Assembly (NCBI GenBank): GCA_913009765.1 | Contig: CAJVYT010000005.1 | Location: 1-38,057 of the forward strand | Source: an uncultured candidate division Zixibacteria bacterium | GTDB taxonomy: Bacteria; Zixibacteria; MSB-5A5; GN15; FEB-12 | Length of the DNA: 38,057 nt | Direction of reading: 5' to 3' | Shown here: positions 31,864-38,057 of the stretch, in pieces | Layout of the letters: the number at the start of each line of letters is the position of its first letter | Position numbering within the stretch: position 1 is the stretch's first letter | Program-made: the position numbers and the translations under genes | The notes under the pieces: model-generated | Databases searched by the model: none | Told to the model about the DNA's origin: nothing | What the model saw: only the letters and a program-made list of their open reading frames with translations

Positions 31864-33084
31864 TTAATATTCCTGCCAGCGTGCTTCAGCTGCAACCATA
31901 AATCCGATAAGAGACCAAAAGAGCACCAACGATGTTCCCCCATACGATACAAATGGAAGTGGAAGACCTGTTACCGGCATAAATCCTAATGTCATGCCGA
32001 TATTGATTAAAAATTGAAACATAATAATTCCGGCGGCACCCATCACAAGAAGTGATGAAAATTTAGAACGGCAATGCACCGCAATACGAACAGCCCGATA
32101 AAAAATCACGCCAAACAAAAACAAAAGAATTAATGCCCCAAGCAAACCGAACTCTTCACCAAGCACGGAAAAAATAAAATCGGTATGAGGTTCCGGAAGG
32201 AAATCAAGTCTTGTTTGGGAACCGTGTAATAGTCCTTTGCCAAAAATACCTCCCGAACCGATAGCTATTTTTGACTGAATGATTTGATAGCCTGCACCGC
32301 GAGGGTCTCTCCCCGGGTCTAAGAAAGTCAGGATTCGTAATTTTTGATATTCTGCTAATCTATTCCATAAAAAAGGCATAACAGAACCAAAGGCTAAATT
32401 GGTAATGACCGTAACAATTCCAAACAGTAACCCCGGTCTGACAGAGAATAAAAAAATGAGCAACAGAACAAAATATATCGACCAAGACAACCAATGTGAA
32501 GCTGTGACCAAAGATAGTATCGGAGAAATAATTAATAAAAGGTAAAATGGCGATAGCCCCGACCAAAACCATAAGACAAAGAGAATAACTAAAAAGACCA
32601 AAGAGGTTCCTAAATCGGGCTGTTTTAGAATTAACATAACCGGCACCGCAACCAGCAAACTTGTTAAAGCCATTCTTCTTTTACTTGTCACAGGTAATTT
32701 CGTATATGCTAAAAAACGAGAGAGGGCAAACAGTACAGCAATTTTAGCTAAATCAGACGGGGCAAAATTTATCGGTCCAAATGAAAACCATCCATAAGCT
32801 CCCATCTTAGCTGTACCTACAAACAAAACTAAAATGAGTAATATAATTGAAACTCCATAAATGACATACGCCAGTAAATCAAATAGTTTTGGAGGAACAT
32901 GTACAATCACCGCAAAGATAAAAAATGCAATCGCAAACCATATCATCTGACGCTGATAATAATTCTGCTGATACTCGGTAGAGGCATTATGCTGGGCGGA
33001 CATTATCAAAACTATTCCAATAAGTGTAAGCAGAACTGCTGCCAAGATTAGTTTCCAGTCAAGAGATGAATATTTTATTGTCAT
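31864..33084 (-). CDS. rodA: Rod-shape peptidoglycan polymerase RodA
   Basis: This 406-residue SEDS-family glycosyltransferase polymerises lipid II during side-wall growth, in complex with PBP2. About ten membrane helices are seen. Family blocks are LKQPDLGTSLVFL (with the conserved Asp of the catalytic region), GSGGIFGKGLLHGSQTRLDFLPEPHTDFIF and LPLPFVSYGGTSL. The exact GLLHGSQTRLDFLPEPHTDF segment marks RodA rather than FtsW. The ATG overlaps the PBP2 stop by four bases, so translation is probably coupled and fits the 1:1 complex. Length is slightly longer than the E. coli protein (370). Confidence 0.95.
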   Translation of the reverse strand: MTIKYSSLDWKLILAAVLLTLIGIVLIMSAQHNASTEYQQNYYQRQMIWFAIAFFIFAVIVHVPPKLFDLLAYVIYGVSIILLILVLFVGTAKMGAYGWFSFGPINFAPSDLAKIAVLFALSRFLAYTKLPVTSKRRMALTSLLVAVPVMLILKQPDLGTSLVFLVILFVLWFWSGLSPFYLLLIISPILSLVTASHWLSWSIYFVLLLIFLFSVRPGLLFGIVTVITNLAFGSVMPFLWNRLAEYQKLRILTFLDPGRDPRGAGYQIIQSKIAIGSGGIFGKGLLHGSQTRLDFLPEPHTDFIFSVLGEEFGLLGALILLFLFGVIFYRAVRIAVHCRSKFSSLLVMGAAGIIMFQFLINIGMTLGFMPVTGLPLPFVSYGGTSLVLFWSLIGFMVAAEARWQEY

Positions 33085-34907
33085 TCTGTCTCTCCTGTTG
33101 AATCAATACCTAAAGAATCACTTACCGTTTTTATTTCCATTTTCTTTGTCATATATGATTTGATAATTTGTCCAACAAGCGGAGCGGCAACTTCAGATCC
33201 ATGTCCGGCGTTTTCAATAATAGCTACAACAACAATTTCGGGATTATCAAGCGGGGCAACACCAGCAAACCAAGAATGATTATCCCCATGAGGATTTTCT
33301 GCAGTACCTGTTTTTCCACCGATAGAATAGAATTCATTTTTCAATCTTTTAGCGGTTCCATGTTTACCTTCTACTACCAGCTTTAGTCCTTCCTGTAAAA
33401 TTCTTAAAGTATTTTGAGAAAATGGAAAGGTAAAAGATATTTTCGGTTTAATTATGATTTCTTTTTTATCAAAATACTGAATTTTTTTTACAATATGTGG
33501 TCTATAGACAACCCCATCATTGGCAAGCCCACAGAAAAACTGTGCAAGCTGCAATGGAGTAACCAATAATTCCCCTTGACCGATAGAGTTATTTAATACC
33601 AAACCAAGAGTCCATTTTCTCTTGCCGTAACGCTTATCATAATATTTTGTATCAGGATTTAACCCGGATGCTTCCTGCGGTAAATCCACTCCGGTCTTTA
33701 TACCAAATCCGCAGCCACGATAGTATTCACTTAGCTTATCAATGCCAAGTTTGAGACCTAACTGATACATGTACACATCACATGACTGTTCCAACGTATG
33801 AGCAGCATTCAAACTCCCATGACCGCTCGCTTTCCAGCATCTAAAAAAACGATTACCGAATTGATAACCTCCAAGGCATGGTTTAAACTTTGAATTTTCA
33901 GAAATAACACCTTCTTCAAGTCCGGCACCAATACCGACAAATTTCACAGTTGAACCGGGGGGATATTTTCCTTTAAGCGGTCTGTTTAATAATGGATGGG
34001 TGCTGTCATCACGAATTTCATTCCATAAAGATTCGGGGATAACCGACGAAAAGATATTTGCATCATAACCGGGGTATGAAGTCATCGCCAATATTTCTCC
34101 ATTACGGGGATCCATTGCTACAATAGCTCCGCAGCAAAAAGTATCAAAAACTTGAGTACATGCAATTTGTAAATCATTATCAATTGAAAGAGTTAAATTA
34201 CCTCCCGGTTCAGCAGGAATCTTACTTTTATCGGCATACTCACCTACAAGCTGTCCCGATGCGGTAATTTCTATATATTTTGTACCTTCTCTGCCACGAA
34301 GGATATGGTCATATTTTTTTTCAATACCCTTTTTCCCAATGATTGAGCCTAAATGAACATCTTCATCGGAAATTTTCTTGAGTTCATTTTCTGAAACTTC
34401 GCCGACATATCCAGTAAAAGTTTCAGCACCAAGTTGTCGATTGTACTGCCGAACCCTTTCCATTTGATAGACAACCCCCGGAAATTTTTTATACTGTTCC
34501 TCTAATATTGCAACTATTTCAAAAGGGATATCTCTTTTCACAGGAGTTGGTTGATACCTGCTTACCATGTTTCGGCGGATACGTTTTCTAATTTGAGCAG
34601 TATCAAGAGCTATCAGTTCAGATAAATTTTCAATTGTTTTGCCTTTAACAATTTCAACCGGAACAACAGAGACAGTATATGATGGTCTGTTATCAATAAT
34701 AATTTGACCGTTTCTATCAGTTACAATTCCTCTGCGAGGAATTATTGACTCAACACGGATACGATTATTCTCCGACTGCTTTGCTAAATCGGTGTGTTCA
34801 ATAATTTGTAATCGAAATAACCCAATCAATAAAATAATAAAGAGAAAGACCAAAAAAATGTAACTGAGTTTTTCCCGTTTGTCTATAGAAAGTTTAAACT
34901 GTGCCAT
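33081..34907 (-). CDS. mrdA: Penicillin-binding protein 2 (transpeptidase of the elongasome)
   Basis: This 608-residue class B PBP has one N-terminal membrane anchor (residues about 14-36), a PBP dimerisation domain containing RRGIVTDRNGQIIIDN, and a transpeptidase domain. Active-site motifs are STVK with nucleophile Ser319, SCD in HTLEQSCDVYMYQLG (the SxN-type motif; SCD is usual for PBP2), and KTG at about residues 532-534 in GGKTGTAENPHG. It cross-links new peptidoglycan along the cell wall and is the target of mecillinam in other bacteria. It starts three bases after mreD and overlaps rodA by four, forming the standard mreC-mreD-mrdA-rodA order. No motif is lost. Confidence 0.96.
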   Translation of the reverse strand: MAQFKLSIDKREKLSYIFLVFLFIILLIGLFRLQIIEHTDLAKQSENNRIRVESIIPRRGIVTDRNGQIIIDNRPSYTVSVVPVEIVKGKTIENLSELIALDTAQIRKRIRRNMVSRYQPTPVKRDIPFEIVAILEEQYKKFPGVVYQMERVRQYNRQLGAETFTGYVGEVSENELKKISDEDVHLGSIIGKKGIEKKYDHILRGREGTKYIEITASGQLVGEYADKSKIPAEPGGNLTLSIDNDLQIACTQVFDTFCCGAIVAMDPRNGEILAMTSYPGYDANIFSSVIPESLWNEIRDDSTHPLLNRPLKGKYPPGSTVKFVGIGAGLEEGVISENSKFKPCLGGYQFGNRFFRCWKASGHGSLNAAHTLEQSCDVYMYQLGLKLGIDKLSEYYRGCGFGIKTGVDLPQEASGLNPDTKYYDKRYGKRKWTLGLVLNNSIGQGELLVTPLQLAQFFCGLANDGVVYRPHIVKKIQYFDKKEIIIKPKISFTFPFSQNTLRILQEGLKLVVEGKHGTAKRLKNEFYSIGGKTGTAENPHGDNHSWFAGVAPLDNPEIVVVAIIENAGHGSEVAAPLVGQIIKSYMTKKMEIKTVSDSLGIDSTGETE

Positions 34908-34910
34908 ACA

Positions 34911-35399
34911 TTAAAAAATTGATTTTGTTTTATCAAAGGTAAAGACATTATCTTTTATGAGAAAGAATATTGTCCCAATGATTGTTGTATATATTGCCCC
35001 GGGCAAGGCGTATTTAGCCATAGAAATCAAAAAACCGTCATTTACTTCAAGCACGAGCAGGATAATATTAAGAACCAAGGTTCCGCCAAAGATAAGAGAG
35101 ACTCTGGCTAACAAAGAATCAAGATTCAATTTTTCTTTAATATGATAAGCAGTCAACCCAAGAACTGCCATCACAAGAGCTATCCATGGAGAGAGTTCTG
35201 TGATTCCTGCATAGCCAATGATACCGACACACAATCCGAACCAAACAGATATTATCTCAGATTTGTACATTGAAACAAGCAGCACAATTAAAACAGCCAA
35301 ATTTATCTTGGCCCCAAAAATTGATGTTACGTCGGCTAAAAAAACCTGATGCATTGCTATAAGCCAAAGATATAAAAAGTATGGAATAAATTTTGTCAT
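34911..35399 (-). CDS. mreD: Rod shape-determining protein MreD
   Basis: This 162-residue protein has about five to six membrane helices and little else conserved, as is usual for MreD. It begins MTKFIPYFLYLWLIAMHQV and shows a helix-rich middle (WFGLCVGIIGYAG, ALVMAVLGLTAYHI). MreD links MreC with the membrane parts of the elongation machine. The call rests mainly on length, topology and its place between mreC (its ATG overlaps the mreC stop, TAATG) and mrdA (three-base gap). Confidence 0.88.
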   Translation of the reverse strand: MTKFIPYFLYLWLIAMHQVFLADVTSIFGAKINLAVLIVLLVSMYKSEIISVWFGLCVGIIGYAGITELSPWIALVMAVLGLTAYHIKEKLNLDSLLARVSLIFGGTLVLNIILLVLEVNDGFLISMAKYALPGAIYTTIIGTIFFLIKDNVFTFDKTKSIF

Positions 35400-36190
35400 T
35401 ATTCGCCAGTTTCCCTTAAAATAAACAGTTCCTCAAGTGAATAAAAATCAGATGCCGGCAAAATCTTCACTTTATAAAAAGGTTCTAAATCTTTTTTAAC
35501 AACTTCTGTCACAGTTCCTACTTTTAGCCCTGCCGGGTATACTCCTCCCAAACCGGATGAAATAACTAAATCATTAACAGCAATATCGCCTTGAATCGGG
35601 AAATTATCTAAATACATACCGGAATTTGTATTGTACTTAATAATCCCCATTTCTCTGCTTGCAACAACTCGTGCGGCTACTCTATTGGAAGGGTCAGTCA
35701 AAAGCTGTACTACAGAAAAATCAGGAGCAACAGAACTTATTCTGCCTATCAGTCCTTGCTGATTGATAACAGGTTGGTCGACCCAAATAGAATCATTTGA
35801 GCCCTTATTGATTGTTGCACTAATTGGGGTAAATTCTCCTGAGATTGAAATCACTTTTGCAGGAATCAGAGCATAATTTGGCGGAGGTTCAAAACCTAAG
35901 ATTGAACGCAGTCTTTCATTTTCTAAGGCAGACTCCTCATAAAATTCAATCTTCATGGAAAGATCGATTAATGCTTTTGAGAGACGGGCGTTATCAGCAG
36001 CAATAGACCGCATTTCTAAAAATGCATTTTTCATCTTTGCAAAAGGAGAATAAAAAACAAAAGATACCGTTTGATTGATATATGGATTAACAAATTTTCC
36101 ACCAACAAATAAAACAACAATAATAATAATAATCGAAATAAAATGAAAATTACGAAAATGTTTAGTAAAAAGATTACTTATTTTATTCAT
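35399..36190 (-). CDS. mreC: Rod shape-determining protein MreC
   Basis: This 263-residue periplasmic protein has one N-terminal membrane anchor (residues about 15-35, with five consecutive isoleucines encoded by near-repeat ATT/ATA triplets), a coiled-coil segment (residues about 65-95) and a C-terminal beta-barrel pair. Family blocks are NERLRSILGF, PAKVISISGEFTPISATINKGS, VINQQGLIGRISSVAPDFSVVQLLTDPSNRVAARV and VISSGLGGVYPAGLKVGTV. MreC forms a scaffold that activates PBP2-RodA. mreB itself is not in the window. It begins 34 bases after the EIIA gene. Confidence 0.95.
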   Translation of the reverse strand: MNKISNLFTKHFRNFHFISIIIIIVVLFVGGKFVNPYINQTVSFVFYSPFAKMKNAFLEMRSIAADNARLSKALIDLSMKIEFYEESALENERLRSILGFEPPPNYALIPAKVISISGEFTPISATINKGSNDSIWVDQPVINQQGLIGRISSVAPDFSVVQLLTDPSNRVAARVVASREMGIIKYNTNSGMYLDNFPIQGDIAVNDLVISSGLGGVYPAGLKVGTVTEVVKKDLEPFYKVKILPASDFYSLEELFILRETGE

Positions 36191-36224
36191 TTGTTACGTA
36201 GCATCCTTGCCGGTCAAGAATTTA

Positions 36225-36677
36225 TCAATCAATATTATCCATCAAAGCCAAAACATCACCGGGGGAAGTTGCTTCTAAGAGTCTTTGACGGTTTTCATCC
36301 GATTTCATAAGAAAAGATAATCGTGCCATAATGTTTAAGTGAGCTCCAATAGCATCTTCGGGAGCAGCAATTAAGAAAAATAATTTTACCGGTTTATGAT
36401 CCATGGCATCAAACTCAATACCTTCAGATGAACGCCCAAAGGCAATAACTATTCCTTTAACGGCTTTCGTTTTTGCATGAGGAAATGCAACCCCATACCC
36501 AACTCCAGTTGTAACAAGACTCTCGCGTTCGGTTACATCTTTAAAGAGCAGTTCAGTATCATTAACCATATTTGAATTGGAGATTGAATCAACAAGTTCC
36601 TGAATGACTTCTTCTTTTGTTGAGGCATTCAAATTAAATGTAATAAGATTTTCTTCACAAAATTTAGACAACTTCAT
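36225..36677 (-). CDS. PTS EIIA (PtsN/fructose-type) domain protein
   Basis: This 150-residue single-domain protein has the EIIA fold of the nitrogen/fructose PTS branch. The phosphorylated histidine is in GVGYGVAFPHAKTKAV, followed by VKLFFLIAAPEDAIGAHLNIMARLSFL, both close to family consensus. PtsN proteins usually regulate rather than transport sugar, for instance potassium and nitrogen metabolism. No EI, HPr or permease gene is in the window. Its place between Trm112 and mreC may link phosphotransfer state to envelope growth, but this is speculation. The ATG at 36677 has a weak ribosome binding site, 17 bases after the Trm112-like stop. Confidence 0.92.
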   Translation of the reverse strand: MKLSKFCEENLITFNLNASTKEEVIQELVDSISNSNMVNDTELLFKDVTERESLVTTGVGYGVAFPHAKTKAVKGIVIAFGRSSEGIEFDAMDHKPVKLFFLIAAPEDAIGAHLNIMARLSFLMKSDENRQRLLEATSPGDVLALMDNID

Positions 36678-36694
36678 TATTTTTCTACCTTTAG

Positions 36695-36862
36695 TTATAT
36701 TTTCTCGGCTTCATCTGCTAACAAAACCGGGACATCATTATTAACTTTATAAGCCAGCGAACAATGCTGACAGATTAATCTGTCATTATTTTCTTCGTAG
36801 ACTAATTTATTTTTGCAACCCGGACAAACTAACTTATCTAATAGGTCTTTAGAAAGAGTCAT
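36695..36862 (-). CDS. Trm112/YcaR family small zinc-binding protein
   Basis: A 55-residue protein starting MTLSKDLLDKLVCPGCKNKL, followed by DRLICQHCSLAYKVNNDVPVLL. The two CxxC pairs (Cys13/16 and Cys31/34) make one zinc site. The LLDKLVCPGCKNKL start and the V-P-V-L-L end match the bacterial YcaR/UPF0434 (Trm112-like) family. Eukaryotic Trm112 activates methyltransferases; bacterial members may do likewise. GGAG lies six bases before the ATG. It is 14 bases after accA and 17 before the EIIA gene, so all three are in the same operon. Confidence 0.9.
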   Translation of the reverse strand: MTLSKDLLDKLVCPGCKNKLVYEENNDRLICQHCSLAYKVNNDVPVLLADEAEKI

Positions 36863-36876
36863 TTGTATCTCCATTC

Positions 36877-37836
36877 CTACTCGTTATATTCGCCAATATG
36901 ACGATATTTTTGCAATCTATCTAACAATAAAATATCAACCGGAGTTTCTTTAAGCTCTTCAAGTGCTGACAGTATAGCTTCTTTTACAAGTCTGGCAGCT
37001 TCTTTTATATTATTTTGAGCTCCGCTTGGTGGCTCTTTAATAACTTTATCAACTATTTTTAGATTTATCAAATCAGGTGATGTCACTTTTAAAGCATCGG
37101 CAGCATCGGGAGCATAGACAGGGTCTCTCCATAAAATAGCCGCACATCCTTCCGGTGATATAACAGAGTACCATGCATATTCAAGCATCATGACAACATC
37201 ACCGACACCGACACCTAATGCTCCACCGGAGGCACCTTCACCGATAATGATTACGACAATCGGAACCTTAATCCGTGCCATCTCACGAATGTTTCGTGCG
37301 ATAGCTTCTGCCTGCCCTCTCTCTTCGGCAGCAATACCCGGAAAAGCACCCGGAGTATCAATGAGAACGACAATCGGCACATTAAATTTTTCCGCCAAAT
37401 AAAAAAGTCTGAGTGCTTTTCTATATCCTTCGGGATGAGCCATACCAAAATTACGAAATAATTTTTCTTTTGTATCACGTCCTTTTTGTTGACCGATGAA
37501 CATAACCTTTTGATCATCAATCATTCCAAAACCGCCGATCATGGCATTATCATCACCAAAATATCTATCACCGTGCAGTTCAATAAATTCTGTAGACATT
37601 GCATTTATATAGTCAAGGGTATATGGTCTTTTGGGATGTCTGGAAAGCTGGACTTTTTGCCAACGTGTTAGATTATCGTAAATTTCAGTTCGCAGTTTAT
37701 CAAGTTTTTTTTGCATTGAAGCAATTTCAGTACTTAACTCAACATCACCTCCAACAGAAAAATCTTTCATATCAGAAATCTTTTTCTCAAGCTCAACTAT
37801 TGGTTTTTCAAATTCTAAAAATGGACCGGTACCCAT
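36877..37836 (-). CDS. accA: Acetyl-CoA carboxylase carboxyltransferase subunit alpha
   Basis: This 319-residue subunit, with AccD, transfers carboxyl from carboxybiotin to acetyl-CoA, making malonyl-CoA for fatty-acid synthesis. Motifs are the N-terminal LEFEKPIVELEKKI, the QLSRHPKRPYTLDYI block, FGMAHPEGYRKALRL, IDTPGAFPGIAAEERGQAEA and the oxyanion GEGASGGALGVGVGD, then AWYSVISPEGCAAILW. Length is exactly that of the E. coli protein. The ATG at 37836 is the family start; an in-frame TAA lies shortly upstream. accD is not in the window. It heads the cell-envelope operon that continues to rodA. Confidence 0.96.
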   Translation of the reverse strand: MGTGPFLEFEKPIVELEKKISDMKDFSVGGDVELSTEIASMQKKLDKLRTEIYDNLTRWQKVQLSRHPKRPYTLDYINAMSTEFIELHGDRYFGDDNAMIGGFGMIDDQKVMFIGQQKGRDTKEKLFRNFGMAHPEGYRKALRLFYLAEKFNVPIVVLIDTPGAFPGIAAEERGQAEAIARNIREMARIKVPIVVIIIGEGASGGALGVGVGDVVMMLEYAWYSVISPEGCAAILWRDPVYAPDAADALKVTSPDLINLKIVDKVIKEPPSGAQNNIKEAARLVKEAILSALEELKETPVDILLLDRLQKYRHIGEYNE

Positions 37837-37926
37837 TTGTTTCCGCCAAATTTTTTATTTCAATTTTTTCTGTCCTAACGAACTTTTTCGTAAGGATAAT
37901 TTGGATATAAAGATATAGAAAATACT
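37837..37926. other. Native sequence upstream of accA, cut by adapter
   Basis: Ninety AT-rich bases between the accA start and the right adapter. Part of the accA promoter or an upstream gene end may lie here, but I see no convincing -35/-10 pair or coding frame. Confidence 0.5.
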
Positions 37927-38057
37927 AGATCGGAAGAGCGTCGTGTAGGGAAAGAGTGTCTATCTCGGTGGTCGCCGTATAATAAAAAAAAAAAAAACAA
38001 AAAAATGAATACACAGTAAACTACCATGTAAAGAAGGACTATAACAATCAGCTGACA
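37927..38057 (+). other. Illumina P5-side adapter read-through and trailing artefact
   Basis: Positions 37927-37980 match the reverse complement of the P5/read-1 adapter (AGATCGGAAGAGCGTCGTGT, then GGTGGTCGCCGTAT) with a small error near 37960. It is followed by an A run and about 60 bases with no native context. The native contig ends at 37926. Confidence 0.97.

Noticed and set aside
1..38057. CRISPR array, rRNA genes or prophage
   Set aside because: I saw no regularly spaced direct repeats, no rRNA-like segments and no phage structural, integrase or lysis genes; the repeats found are palindromic and dispersed.

Overview
This window reads as one metagenome-assembled contig from a low-GC (mid-30s to about 40 % by eye), Gram-negative, anaerobic bacterium. 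The Gram-negative, rod-like cell plan comes from a MreC-MreD-PBP2-RodA cluster. The anaerobic life comes from an oxygen-sensitive benzoyl-CoA reductase and a soluble NuoE/NuoF/NuoG-like iron-sulfur flavoprotein complex. I cannot name the phylum; there is no rRNA gene. Both ends are sequencing artefact: an Illumina i7 adapter at 237-302, with low-complexity purine sequence before it, and a P5-side adapter from 37927 to the end. Native sequence is 303-37926.

Region 1 (303-13378, all minus strand) is an aromatic-degradation locus. A thiolase and a 3-hydroxyacyl-CoA dehydrogenase/enoyl-CoA hydratase fusion form one unit. After a 304-bp AT-rich gap comes an operon read as bcrC-bcrB-bcrA-bcrD (ATP-dependent class I benzoyl-CoA reductase), an acyl-CoA ligase, a single HgdB/BcrB-like subunit, a ketopantoate-reductase-like protein, an HgdC-like ATP-driven activase, and the first 41 codons of a zinc alcohol dehydrogenase resembling 6-hydroxycyclohex-1-ene-1-carbonyl-CoA dehydrogenase, cut off by the adapter. 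In outline: activation to a CoA ester, ATP-driven ring reduction, oxidation of the ring alcohol, then beta-oxidation of the opened chain. The dienoyl-CoA hydratase and ring hydrolase are not in the window. The second, self-contained reductase/activase pair inside the operon is the most unusual part.

Region 2 (13379-18411) has an intergenic stretch with a tRNA-Gln, then rpe, transketolase, a Glk-type glucokinase with a degenerate phosphate-binding motif, and thiamine pyrophosphokinase, in that order of transcription. It looks like a sugar-phosphate/TPP operon.

Region 3 (18412-21600) holds a small membrane protein, queG, a repeat-rich segment with the C-terminal remnant of a REP-associated tyrosine transposase, and a small exported protein with a possible GerMN-like fold. 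Region 4 (21516-28307) is a likely four-gene operon: a protein of two tandem Lrp/AsnC effector domains without HTH, then NuoE-, NuoF/HydB- and a 1246-residue NuoG-GltD-molybdopterin-fold fusion. It may exchange electrons among NADH, NADPH and ferredoxin, and ferredoxin is the donor the benzoyl-CoA reductase needs. Region 5 (28308-29595) is repeat-rich and mostly non-coding, with two palindromic elements.

Region 6 (29518-37926) has an ornithine aminotransferase (the only clear plus-strand gene) with its own promoter and a strong terminator. On the minus strand it has accA, a Trm112-like protein, a PtsN-like EIIA protein, mreC, mreD, mrdA, rodA and an EamA transporter, closely spaced enough to be one operon.
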